Positions 22,981-35,055 of a stretch of 64,000 nucleotides of DNA are shown one piece after another (within the stretch, counting starts at the first letter, position 1; each line of letters opens with the position of its first letter). The notes below the pieces were generated by a model that was not told the DNA's origin, did not search any database, and saw only the letters and a list, made by a program, of their open reading frames with translations. Origin of the DNA: Membranipora membranacea (taxonomy: Eukaryota > Bryozoa > Gymnolaemata > Cheilostomatida > Membraniporidae); assembly GCA_914767715.1 (NCBI GenBank), contig OU612074.1, positions 18,958,062 to 19,022,061 on the forward strand. Direction: 5' to 3'. The position numbers were made by a program, and so were the translations under genes.

Positions 22981-25900
22981 ATGAATTTTTTACTACCAAC
23001 CCTGTGGATGGCAATGGTAAGCATACTATCTAGCTTCTGCTAATTTTCTACTTTGGCTCACGTTTAAAAAATTGCACACATTTTCTCGGAGACCATAGAT
23101 AGGATACACTTTGTCTCATACCTCTCAGATTCAGTGTTTAACTTTATTGGTACCATTCTCCTAAATAAAAAAAAAGAAACAAACGATGACATTGTATAAT
23201 AACAGAGGATTAATTTATTTTGGAGAGGCAAGTCGCCGTAAAAACAGAAGAATTTTATAGCATGCCTATGATATCATTTACTCGCAGAATTTACATACTG
23301 AATAGTATGCAGTCTGATACCCAAGACTCTTGCCCCCCCCCCCCCCCCTGGCAATATGTAGACTCTTGAGCTTTAAAGCTAGACTAGGATTAGCGTATTT
23401 TGATATTGTCACATCCATACAACATCACCTGTATATATATGACAGGTACTAGGAGTATTCTCAGAGGATGGCTGTATATCACCAAAGTTTTCAGCAGTAC
23501 CAGACCACACTGGATGTAAACAGAAATCTTCACACGCCTCATCGGGTAAGTGATTTCATAATCAATGTATATAAACTACAAGACAGACCACCAACCAATT
23601 TAACTACTTGATTGAGATTGTTGGCCTCTTAGGTTTAATTTTTCTTTGATATCAGGAAGTAATACACTCGAATCCTACTGTTTAATGTCAATTGATCTTT
23701 GTTGCATCCATATATCTCACCATGTAGCAGCATTTGGAGTGCTATATACATTGGACATTATACTGTATTGAGAAGTTATTTATGATTACTAAGCTATATT
23801 ATTAAAGAGCCAAATTTTATCACTAATATGGTAACACAATCTTTGATCTCAATGGAAAACTCCTCAACTTTTACAGAAGCCATGGATGACGAATCCCAAA
23901 GACAAATTGTTGATAAACACAACCATTTCAGAAGCACACTTAATGCGAGTAATATGCAGAAAATGGTGAGTGAACTTATAAAAGCTGTCGACAATAGTTG
24001 ATAGTGAGCTCAATCGGTTAAATCATGATTTTAGTTTGGTGCAGTTAAAACTTTATTATATTATATTATATTATATTTATTATATTCCTAACTCCTCTTG
24101 CAGGCCACAATGGGGCTTGCTCTCTATTGTATACATACTCTGTGACCCTCAACTTTCTCTTCATGTTCAGAGTAAACATATTTTGTCGCTCCTCTGTTTT
24201 AAGACTCGCGTTGGAGCCCCTGGCTATAGAATAATCAAAATCCTCTCTTACTGTTTTGAATCTGAACTAAAGAGAACTAAAAGAAAGATTCTATCCAGAA
24301 GTATAATTTTTCTGAATTTCACTAACAGATGTGGGATGAAGAGCTTGCTCAGTTAGCCCAGAGGTGGAGTGATAATTGTGTTTTCCAGCATGATTCTGGA
24401 GCAAAAAGAGCAGTACCAGGAAAGTACCGTGTTGGTAAGAAATCACCACTCGATGTATAACTCGATATATAACTCGGTGTATAACTTGTTGTATAACTTG
24501 ATGGTTAACTTGATGGTTAACTTGATGTATAACTCGATGTATAACTTGAAACATTACTGTCATAATTTGTCAATAATTGGCTGGGATTATGAAACTATTA
24601 ATCCTTCTTGTGAGAAGATAACAATTAGATGACACTGTTGACACCAGCTCCACCTTAGCCTGAGCCCCCCCCCCCCTAGACTTTTGTCCACCGTCCTGTG
24701 AGGGCAACAACCTCGGGCCACCAACTGATATTTTAATTCCTCAGTGTGATTTACCAAGCAGCTAATTTGTAACACTGATCGTTTGTTGGTAATCAATCTT
24801 CCAATGTCTAGGTTGACTGGATAGAAAAATTGTTTTGAATCACTACAACTTGAATGAGTAACAGCAAGAGACAAGTTGAATACAACCCTAATGTAGTCAT
24901 CAAGTATGCATGACAAATTAAATATGAGGCAGTGATTTAAACATTCAACTGTTCTTCATTATTGCAATACTATTGCAGGACAAAATATAGCTGCAGGATA
25001 CTCAAACTGGACACTAGTTATGGAGGCGTGGTGGGAGGAGATAGAGGATTTCCACTATAATCAGCAGGGAAGGATGGAGTTTTACAAGGTCGGACACTTC
25101 ACCCAGATGGCCTGGGCCGACACTGCAAGGTTAGGATGCGCTTGGACTACATGTAGTAACACAGATCTACTCTACTATGGAGGGAAATTCTATGTCTGCA
25201 ATTACGCCCCTGCGTGAGTATAATAATTTTCTCTCTTCTAGCTCATGTGCTCAAACTTACTGGTTTGGGATTTTATACACTTTTGTGAGCAAGCGTGCCA
25301 GCAACCAAACCGTACGCATCAAGTATTTCGGAGGATATTATTTTGTAAATGATTGCGCAAGAAAAGCTCTGGCATAATCTAATGGGGGGGGGGGGCGCAT
25401 TTACAGTTTACAAAAGTAGAAATTAGATTAACATGATGATTATGCTTGGATGTGATTTTATTGGGTATTGGAGCTGTATAAATGTCAGCAAGAACATTTT
25501 GACCAAACTGTAGAGAGCTCAAGTGAGGCACTTATTTGATTTGACTGGAATCTTTCATTTTTCAATGTTATTCATGTTCTACAGTGGTAACCTGGACTGG
25601 TGGAAGCCATATAACATGACCAATGAGGGCGGAGTCTCTGGTAAATGTGCTTCCTGTCCAGATAGCTGTGACGATAACGGCCTGTGTGGTGAGTATAAAG
25701 CTAAAAATGTATACATTGTTTGTATATGCAGTCTGCAAATTCATGGCAGGTGATGGCATGTGTTGTCAATTGTGCATTCAATGATGTAGCATATGAAGAG
25801 AGGCGTTTGCATCATTTGAATCCGTATGATATGATATGATGCCAGCAAACCCTACAGCATCAACACAATATTGATATCGGTCATTAAACACTGATTGCAA

Positions 25901-27604
25901 AATTGCAACAACTGTACTGTATTTAATACACTACACTATCAGTGTTTTTTGAAGGAATACAAAGTGCATAGATCGTTTGAACTTTCTCCCATTAAATTAG
26001 AATAAACCCAATAAATTCATCCGCCAAATAAAAGAGTATCATAATAAAACTGCGTGATCCTAACTGTGTATTTTATATTTTTGAACAGATTGCGCAGGCA
26101 AAGTCTGTGAGAATGGAGGAGTATTAGATGTTAATACCTGCGAGTGTACATGTAGTAAGCTATACTACACAGCAGATACATGTTCATGTGAGTATAATAT
26201 ATCCCTCAGTAAGAACGAAAAGTGTAAAATTTGTGTTAAAGATGGATAATTATTACAAAGTTATCCCCTCATGTATAGAGAGGGCATGACTCCATAAGCA
26301 ATACAATTACCGTAATACCTCACCTATAAGGCGCGTGCCTTATGGGTGAAGGTGCTTATAAGAGAGAAGCATATAGGCGCGGCTATCATTTGAAGCATTT
26401 TTATATTTGACTTGGACCAAAACCTCGCCTTACAAGCTGGATGAATAGAGCCTAAGTGGGTTGAATAGGCTGAATAGCCATATAGGCTGAATAGGTACGA
26501 GAGGCTGAATAGCTCAGTGCCTTGTAAACATGATGTTGCGAGTTGAATCCCATCGAGGTCAGTTCACCTTTCAAAGGGGTGCCTTATAGCTGCGGAGTGC
26601 CTTATAACCAAAGCATTTTTATCTTTTCTGAAGGAGGTGGCCGGTGCCTTATAAGTGAGGTATTACGGTACATTATGCTTTCCAAAATATCAAATTACTG
26701 GTTTTAGTAGATGGTTTACTCATAATTATCACCACTGTCATGTAAAATGTTGTCATGATAACGGTTGATTTATGCCCCAATTGATTCATATCCACTATAG
26801 ATATATATAAATGTTGTTATTTAGATACATCAAAACAGTGAAGATTTGACATCAGTAAATTTAACTTTTTCCTAATACCGTCATTTTTTAAACTTCTAGT
26901 ATGGTTCATGTTTACAATCTGTTAGTCGATGTGAGCTATTATGATATTATCCGTTTTTTTTAGTGGACTGTGGCACTGCAACAGACTCTCAGTTCTGTGA
27001 TATGTTTTGGACTAAGCCTGATTGTGACAGATACACTAATGTCCCATCAGAATGTCCCCACATGTGTGGATCGTGTCCACTTGCTGACACACCAACAAGC
27101 ATTAACCAATCAGGGACAAAAGCTTCAGTCCTAGTGACTGAGTCAGCATCTTTTGCCACGGACACATCTCTTCAGACATCTATAACCACTGATGCCGTTC
27201 TAAAAAGCACCACAACCCAAACACCAGCATCGACAACAAAAGTTCATACAACTCAAAGTTCTCAACAATCAACAGAATCCTTTAGTAATTTTTCAACTAC
27301 AGGAAAGTCAACTCCATCATCTACATCGATGCCTGAAGGATCAAATCTGACTAGCCACAGCCCTCACCATATGTCAGAAAATGTTACTGAGTCTCAGTCA
27401 AATAATATGCAAACCGATAAACTCACATATGCAGTAGATACAATAGGTGAGGGGCCCGAAGGAGTTGAAATATCTGAGGAAGGTGATAAGACAGTTATCA
27501 AATTCCCCAGTGATATCTTTGGTAGGGATGCTGTTGCTTTGCCACAGGGAGAAGGCAAATCTAGGCTATACTCAGCACTGGTGCTCTTACTCAGACTACC
27601 ATGA
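22981..27604 (+). CDS. Secreted or GPI-anchored CAP/SCP-EGF-ShKT protein
   Basis: Eight exons, 469 residues: 22981-23016, 23446-23545, 23877-23965, 24329-24434, 24979-25213, 25585-25688, 26089-26187 and 26964-27604. Every junction is GT/AG with matching phase. Exon 1 plus the start of exon 2 form a signal peptide (MNFLLPTLWMAMVLG). Exons 3-5 carry the CAP (CRISP/antigen-5/PR-1) domain, with HNHFRS, the signature GHFTQMAW and the second signature YVCNYAPA. Exons 6-7 add a cysteine-rich EGF-like stretch (CAGKVCENGG...CECTC). Exon 8 opens with a ShKT module whose six cysteines are spaced 8-7-9-3-2. A Ser/Thr-rich stalk of over 100 residues follows, then a short hydrophobic tail (YSALVLLLRLP) that could be a GPI-attachment signal. 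Secretion or surface display is likely; substrate unknown. ShKT modules are widespread in animal extracellular proteins and do not by themselves indicate a toxin. AATAAA follows at 27764. Confidence 0.88.
23331..23348. repeat. Homopolymer C run
   Basis: Near-unbroken C run in intron 1 of the CAP gene. Similar G or C runs occur at 24666, 25385, 44941 and 48538. Their exact length is prone to assembly error. Confidence 0.9.
26308..26670. mobile_element. 363-bp MITE with about 25-bp TIRs
   Basis: The left end TACCGTAATACCTCAC and the right end GTGAGGTATTACGGTA are exact complements, continuing into TATAAGGC. The outer TA on each side may be a TA target duplication, as in Tc1/mariner MITEs. It sits in intron 7 of the CAP gene. 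Confidence 0.75.
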
Positions 27605-28613
27605 CCTATCTAAAAATGTTAGAATTCATGAATTTGTACATTTTAATTTTTTAAATCAATGAATCTTTTTCTGTAACGTTGGCTTATCTTTCCAGAATTA
27701 ATTTTGCATCTTAAAACTTGGTGGTTTTTATTGCGCTGAGGCTTAGTTTTGGTTGTTGGCGTCAAATAAAGCAAAGATACCCCCTAACTATGAATTCAAA
27801 TATGATACTTGACACACACACAAATGCAATTCGTCCATGTTATTCTGGAAGGTTCTGAATACTGCAAGCAATAAAGACATTTGAAATGTCTGCAAAGGCA
27901 TTTCATGAACCCATAAGTTGCATTTGAAGGTTTGATTCCATAAAATAAGTCAGTTTTTCATATGGACAAAGACTCTTACAGTTGAATGGGCCATTTTTTT
28001 TTCATTCACACGGCTGACTTCTCAGTAAGTATTCATGTCGTATTCTCTACATACCCAACACGTACACATCATATTCTGACAAAGTACATTTCACAAACCC
28101 TCCTCGTAATTACCACGCAATAGTTGTTGGTTGGAATGAAATGGCTTCACTGCATTGCAAATACAGCTGTGAAAACACAAGGTTACGAGTTCATAACAAC
28201 TATTTTTTAGAATTATCTCCCTCTTTATTTGGTAGTGTGTTGTACTGTGTGAATAATTATCAAATCTCGGTATTATAATATAAGGTTTTATTGTTATCGA
28301 AACATAGCAATAGGCTACAATTAGATTATGCATGTGATGAGTAGTGTCAATTGCTGTAAATACACCTGTCAATCATTTATATGTGGCGTGATGTGATCGT
28401 GATCGGGCAGTCTGCTGTTTGCAAAAACAGCCTTTTGATTATGTAAATCTTACTTCGATACAGACTTAAATTGACAGGTTGATTAGCATGTCAGATGACA
28501 ATAAGAACGCATATTATTAACATAAATTCAGACAATGATTGTTATTAAAATAGTAGCCTACTGATATAGTAGAAAGTAGATACTAGTTTTGGCACAACAG
28601 GAACTCAATCACC
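27605..28613. other. CAP-gene 3' region and intergenic spacer
   Basis: Includes the polyadenylation hexamer AATAAA at 27764-27769. Otherwise nothing recognised before the ATG of the asparaginase-like gene. Confidence 0.5.
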
Positions 28614-29901
28614 ATGAGCCTAGGTGAGACAAGCCGAATTCTTCTGATCCAGACCGGAGGTAAGTCAACAATCAGTCAAATTCAGCTATTGTCAACCTCA
28701 GTTTCTAAGTACCTGTGACCTGACCTGGGGTTAAGGTCGTTGTCAATCAGTATGCAGAGAACTATCCACACAAATTGACATGAGGATCGAACTCAATACA
28801 CAGTTAAAAAATCTGCTGTTAGCCTCTACCTTTTTAGGTGTATGTAACAATTATTTCTTTCCGTCATGAACCAGCTTTAGACCTAAGTTAGGTAAACGCT
28901 CACATTGATGTTGGAGAATGATTGCAAAGATGATGGGTTTTATAGGCATCTGACTCAATTTTGGGCTATGTTTTAGGTACAATTGATAAGATCTATCCTA
29001 ACAAGCCTGGGGCATATGGGTTTGTGATTGACCAATCAGCTGCTCACCTACTATTACCTGAGCCAATCAGATCACAAGTTGAGTTAGTGAGTGTCTGCAG
29101 GAAAGACAGCCAAGAGATAGATGATACTGACAGGTAGGGTGCTTACGATTTCTTCCTGTCGTAGTTTCATATGAACTATCCATAGAGCATTTTATTTCAA
29201 CGATTCCTTGAAAAGTAAACACTCTGCTGCCTAAACCAAGTTTGTATCTGCCTCTTCCTTACACTGCTGAACCAATGGTTGAACAACGATGTGAGACTAC
29301 ATCAGCATGCTAAGGTTTGAAGCCTCTTAGCTCGCGTAGTATGTTGGGTTAATATTTTAGTCAGCCAGCCAGTAAGCTAGGAAACAAAGTTATTTGTTAC
29401 AATCACACATGGGAGGGAAGACTGCATGGATCTACAGAGCACTAGCTCAGACTACAGATCCTTATGTCGAGGTGTGATCTGACCTACCGATTTCAGACAT
29501 GGCACTGTGATCAAACAAGGGTTGTAAATGTGACCATCTGATCTGATTCCGTGTCAAACTGCCATGGCCAAAATGCCATTGGGACAAAATGCCATTGCCA
29601 TAATGCCATTGTCATAATGCCATGGCCATAATGCCATAGGTGAAAACACCACTGCACAATATACCAATGCCAAAATACCAGTTGTACAAAACGCCAGTTG
29701 TGCCAAAATACCAGTGGATATAAAGCCAGGTGTGTCAAAATACCAGTGGATATAAAGCCAGATTGGACATAATACCATGCGGGACAACATACCATATCCC
29801 AAAATACCATTGCCAAAATGCCAAAATATATAACCAAAGGAGATCAAGCCACATTGTATTTTTTTAGTCACATTACAGCTGCGGGTTGCTTGATCATAGT
29901 A

Positions 29902-29975
29902 GGGGGTGGTTCAGTTGGTTAGAGCCATCTCCTTCACTGTTCAAGTCTCAAAGTTTCTTCGTTCAAATTCAATGA
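29902..29975 (+). other. tRNA-like segment inside the left arm
   Basis: GGTGGTTCAGTTGGTTAGAGC resembles a tRNA D-arm/A box, and GTTCAAATTC about 40 nt later resembles a B box. The mirror copy lies at 32760-32815 on the minus strand. No clean cloverleaf, so SINE-derived or pseudo-tRNA. Confidence 0.45.
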
Positions 29976-31200
29976 TATCTGGGGTTTGTTGGGATCCACA
30001 AACTGAGAGCTAGTAACTTGTAATAAATATTTCCCAACCATTCTTTAGAATAATATGACAATAACTTTGGATTATTACCATAGGCCTACTATTATTAGTA
30101 GGTCTATGATTATTACCAATTTTTTTTTGAAAGCCAAGTCTTGAATCATCGCTGCCCTCGAGACTCATGCTTACTAATGACATTGATAAGACTACGATGA
30201 TTGAACATAGAGTAGGTTATCTCTGTGTTTATTAGTTGTATAAAAAGTTACAGTTACAACTAACAGGAAGGAAAAACTCTGTTCACCCAAAATGAACTTT
30301 CACAGTAGGCCATGGCCATAGTATTCAGCAAAGCCATTTAATAGGGGCTTGTGACTCACAGGATGTTCACAACTTGAATTTCATGTTGTAAATTTAGTAT
30401 AAATGATGATGGATATGGATAAGTTTCTAACATCTCTTCTGACCATATACACATTCAACAAAATTTGTTTTCCTACTCGAGGGTATGAAAGCTACATAGT
30501 CTACAGAGCCGTTTGGTCAAAATGTGGTGTTACTATGCAGAGCTTTTGTTTCTCTTAAATAGTTATGTAATGTAACTTCTTTTGATTCCATTTAAAAAGA
30601 ATGTTGAGAATTTTATATGTTCCACCCAAAAATTTACTGGTTTAATTACGAAAAACCACCAAAGTTGCCTTCCACCTGTAATGGACTGCGTAAAATGCAC
30701 AGGACACACAATTACGTCCCATTTACTATGGAAAATCTAACAATAATCATTCAGATAGCACAAGCATTTAAGCTGTAATACACAGCAAAGAACTTGTTAT
30801 ACAGAACCTTTGCCACAAAATTAAGAACTATTGGCGAATTAAAAAAATATTTTGTTACCCACCGGACTGAAAACATATTGACAAACTTATAACAAACTAT
30901 AACAAAACTTGTGTAAATTAAATTAAGTAATATAACGAAATGTGTGACTATTGTAGTGTAGAACAAAATTCTCCTATACCGATATGTATGCCAAAATATA
31001 ACCCACCAGTGTTGTGATGCGCAGGTCGGCGTACAGGAATCCTGAAAAAAATTTTGACTAAAGACTAAAGCAAGTTGAGTTGAAGCCAATATTTTTATAT
31101 TCTTATTAGATCCCGAACCAGAATTTGTGAAACCAAAATAATTATTTTATATTATCTATTACTATTATTAAATTCCGAACATAAAAATGTGCACCTTAGA
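29976..31200. other. Interior of the fold-back element, unrecognised
   Basis: Low-complexity AT-rich sequence. The minus-strand frame at 30751-31089 has no recognisable domain. A short imperfect hairpin (AATAGTAGGCC-like) occurs near 30080-30115. Confidence 0.4.
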
Positions 31201-31229
31201 TTTAAACATTTCAGATCAACAATTCCTTA

Positions 31230-32030
31230 CGGATGAACACAACTAAAATAAATTTATGTGTTATTATAAGAAATTATACAATAACAAAATTGTTACAGAA
31301 ATATCTGACACCAACTTTTAATGGAAAACCAAGCTCATGCATTGATAATGCCAGCAACAAAATTAGTGCCAGAAAGCGTCAACGTCCTACTACCAAGAAA
31401 CCTTGGATGACTAAGCAGTTATTTACACTCACCAAAGAGGGTACTAAACTTCACAAAATAAGCAAAAAGCATTCAAAAACCATAGAGGAAATTTAAAAAT
31501 CATTGTAACAAATTTGGCATTAGATGGGCGCAGTACAACTAACACAATCAATATTATAATGGAACAACTTTACGGCCATTTTATTGATGGAAGAATCACC
31601 CAGGGTTTAATTTTATATCTTTCAAAAGCTTTTGATACAATAAATCACAGCGTTCTAATAAGTAAACAGATATTTTTTTCAGATATTATCCCCCTCATAG
31701 CGACTGTAGGAAAATTATCTTTTAAATAGAAAACAGTTTGTATTGGTAAATGAATTAAGTCGGTTTACTGCCTGTCATGATCGGTGCTCCCTAGGGTTCG
31801 TTCTCGGCCAGCACTATTTATAATTTATAATGTTGACCTTTTAAATGTATAACCTGATTTAACTTGAAATTTTTTTACAGATAATACTAATAATTTTAGC
31901 ACTGAACCTGAAATTACGAAGAGCAATTTACCTCTGATAAATGAATGGTTTATCACCAACTGTCTTGTCATAAACTATGAGAATACCTTTTTGAGACCTC
32001 GAACAACATTTTTGACCAGAAGATTTACAG
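31230..32030 (+). mobile_element. LINE reverse-transcriptase fragment
   Basis: Broken frames show KKPWMTKQL (linker before RT), then ILYLSKAFDTINHSVLISK, a match to the LSKAFDT RT motif, then a degenerate LGPALF-like stretch and FADN. Stops throughout. It is a dead insert carried inside the fold-back element. Confidence 0.7.
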
Positions 32031-32356
32031 CTCATATTCCGGAACTTTTTTAAAAGAAAGAGGAACAGCATAACTATCTATGAACATTTTAGAAGCCTGA
32101 AAAAGGAATTAGATTTAACCCTGATGATGATACAAGCACTCGGTCCAGCCATTGAGCAGAATCTAGAATTAGAGTTCTGGGGCCACGCAAGTGACAGCCA
32201 GATAGGACTCTGTGTGACATCAAGGGAATTAAACCAGGGGTCACAGTTCTCATATTTTTGTAAAACTAAAAATCATGCCATTACAAATACTTTGTGAATA
32301 TAAAGTTTTGAAACTTTTATTTATTTCCTACTCAATTCAAAATATTTTCAATATGA

Positions 32357-32388
32357 TCAGAGACTATAGATATATCTATAGTCTCTGA
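32357..32388. repeat. 32-bp perfect palindrome
   Basis: TCAGAGACTATAGATA is followed directly by its exact reverse complement. It lies inside the fold-back element. Could extrude a cruciform; no gene context. Confidence 0.9.
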
Positions 32389-34052
32389 TATGATAACAAA
32401 CCATGAACACAACGCTTGATCCAACAAACTTGAATTTATGAAAACCAATAACAAGCGAGGAGAGAGGTCCTTGTTAAGAAATTGCATAGGCTTGTTCAAA
32501 AAGTTCATACCGGAGGTGTGGGCAGGGCCAGAGTGCAATCATGCTAGCCTTCATGACGCCGGTAATAGCATCAGAAAAGACCAGTCAAAACCCTTCAAGC
32601 CAAGACATAAAGTTGGTCAAATTTAGAGAGTCAATTAACTTGCCATAACCCACAGAGTTGGCGACTTGACGGCGCAATATTTGGCTGCAATTTCTGCAAC
32701 ACACACTAGCCTTCAGTACAATGGGGCCCAACTACCCCAAGCGAAACAAATTCAAATGTAGAAACTTCGAGACTTGAACAGTGAAGGAGATGGCTCTAAC
32801 CAACTGAACCACCCCCTACTCTGATCGAGCAATCCGCAGCTGTAATGTGACTAAAAAAAAGTACAACGTGGCTTGATCTCCTTTGGTTATATATTTTGGC
32901 ATTTTGGCAATGGTATTTTGGGATATGGTATGTTGTCCCGCATGGTATTATGTCCAATCTGGCTTTATATCCATTGGTATTTTGACACATCTGGCTTTAT
33001 ATCCACTGGTATTTTGACACAACTGGCGTTTTGTACAACTGGTATTTTGGCATTGGTATATTGTGCAGTGGTGTTTTCACCTATGGCATTATGGCCATGG
33101 CATTATGACAATGGCATTATGGCAATGGCATTTTGTCCCAATGGCATTTTGGCCATGGCATTATGGCCGGGTACCTCTGATCTGTGTGATTAACTTTGTG
33201 GTTTCAGTACACATCTTTTTTATACAGGGAAAAGTTGGTTGATGCTATTAGATCATCTCATGTCAGTCTAATTCTTATCACACACGGAACTGATACTATT
33301 ATAGAGACGGCCAAATATCTTCAATCACAGCTGGATGGTTACTGAATAGACAAATGTGTTCTCTTAACAGGTGAGCTGTTTTTAGTTGAGTTAATGGAGG
33401 CCCCATCTACACATCAAAATTTTCCCACTGATCATGAGGAACTTGTGCGCAGGGGCGTATTGTTAAAAAGTTTACGATAGAGAACAAATAGATAAATGTG
33501 AGAGGTGCGGAAAAGATTTGGGTTCACAACTAACAGGCTGATGTTTTCCATAGTCAATAGTCCAAATAAATTTATGTGAATTTTGTCAAGAACCAACCAA
33601 TGTTCCGTAACATACATTGTTCACCAACTCAGATGGAGTTTAAATGCCATTTAAAGCTCTCAAATGCTACTCTACAGAACAATAAGCACATTTTTCTTAT
33701 AATCTTTAGATTCATCTTTTATTATTTCGGATAAAGACCGTTCCCCGTAATCAGGTTGGAAAATAAATCATCCAGCACACCATATAACAGTTTAATAATT
33801 CTATGGGTTTTTGCACTATGATATTTATTGAATCTGTCTGTTGAAGGTGCTACCCAGCCTTGGAGTATGAAGAAAACTGATGCCGAGATGAATGTTGGGA
33901 CATCTCTGGGCTTTCTTCTAGCATCAGAAGCAGGATCATCTCAGATAACTGGTGTCTATGTTTGTATGAACGGATGCGTTATCCCTGCTGACAGAGTATA
34001 TCGGGATAAACTCTCCGGCTGTTTCCTCAGAACTCAAGAACGAAGAAAATGA

Positions 34053-35055
34053 AAGCTAAATAAATGTTTGTTATGTCAGGAAACAAATAAATGTTTAATC
34101 TAACAATATAAATATCGATGTTTAGGTACAGTTACTTGGATAATACAAAGTAGCTAATTGTAGTCACCGCACTAAAAAATACCATAAATTGTGATGATGA
34201 CCCGTGTTTAACTAAAGAGATAGAGTACTGCTGTCAATTTTAGCTTTAAAATTCTTACTGAGCTATTGACCTTTTCAGAGCTGATAATATTGAACAACCA
34301 TTGAAGTACCATACATATCACAACTCTATTTCCAGGCTTTTTTATACGGTTCAACCATCCATGAATTTAAGAGTGGAATCAGCAAAGTTTTCTTTCCAGC
34401 TCATGAAAAAGTAGAGTCCTACTGTGAGGTGATATCCGGATTTTCGATCAAAATTCGGATATTTTTTGTAAAGTATGGAATTGTAAATTCAAACCAAGTT
34501 TTTTTCCACCAACGCATGTCGGTCAATCTACTCAGCTTTTTCTGCGCTTGATTTATCTCTTTGATGGTGGGAATTATGTCTGAGTTTAATTGCAATGTTT
34601 GTTCAAAAGTTTCTTTTCAACGTTTCAAATGGTAAACTTATAAGAAAAAGAGTATCGACGAGGCCTTTGCCTTTGATAAGTTATAACTTCAGACCTTGTT
34701 GCCCGAATGTGCTGTTCTTGTGTTCATCTCTAAGCTCATTAGCTGGGGAACTACCTCTTATGATTTTAAGCTTTACTTTATAATGCTTATCTTGGAATAT
34801 AGAGGATCTCCGGCTAAGCAGTTCACTGATAACTCCGCGGCCAATTGGTCCATCACCTTCTTGCTTTCTCATCATGTCCAAGAACATTTTATCTCATGTA
34901 AATTATTGCTAGTTGCTACGCATCCAATCAGCTGCACCTTTATGAAGCGATCTATACCTTTATTTATGCATTTGCTGGAAATAGACTTTAGGAAGAGAGG
35001 ATGAATTTTATCCATGGCATAACAGTTGTCACTTTGTTAAAGGAAGGCTGACAAC
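34053..35055. other. Region between the asparaginase-like gene and the minus-strand secreted gene
   Basis: Holds the 3' end of the asparaginase-like gene. The minus-strand frame 34887-34681 (68 codons, starting MFLDMMRKQEGDGPIGRGV) looks coding in composition and may be a 3' exon of the gene to its right, but no phase-compatible acceptor was settled. Confidence 0.3.

Larger units (their letters stand above)
29546..33175. mobile_element. 3.6-kb fold-back element with about 400-bp inverted arms
   Basis: Arms 29560-29962 and 32755-33160 are inverted copies with only scattered mismatches. Each arm is a minisatellite built on AATGCCATTGCCAT-like units followed by a tRNA-like segment. TCTGATCTG occurs immediately outside both ends (29537-29545 and 33176-33184), consistent with an 8-9 bp target duplication as made by hAT or Mutator-type elements. 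The outermost 15 bases match only partly, so the exact ends are uncertain. The interior holds a LINE fragment and a 32-bp perfect palindrome. No transposase seen. Confidence 0.75.
28614..34052 (+). pseudogene. Short L-asparaginase-like gene with one in-frame TGA
   Basis: Four exons with consistent phases: 28614-28659, 28977-29133, 33228-33370 and 33847-34052; about 183 residues. The first motif TGGTI spans the exon 1-2 junction, and exon 3 contains ITHGTDT; these are the two nucleophile-region signatures of the bacterial-type asparaginase/GatD fold, whose enzymes hydrolyse L-asparagine to aspartate. Exon 3 then reads a TGA (33343-33345) just before IDKCVLLTG. Exon 4 continues the N-terminal domain (KKTDAEMNVG, GVYVCMNG) and ends at TGA with AATAAA at 34059. 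It covers only the N-terminal catalytic domain, so it is shorter than the usual 320-plus residues; short single-domain forms exist. The TGA may be a real inactivating change or a base error, since everything on both sides is well conserved. Intron 2 holds a 3.6-kb fold-back element. Confidence 0.75.

Noticed and set aside
26964-27604. Toxin gene call from the ShKT module
   Set aside because: The module sits in a large CAP/EGF protein with a stalk and possible anchor; ShKT domains are common in non-toxin proteins.
29511-29871. Long frames rich in Trp, Phe and His in the fold-back arms
   Set aside because: By-product of the GCCATTATGG-type minisatellite, present in several frames at once.
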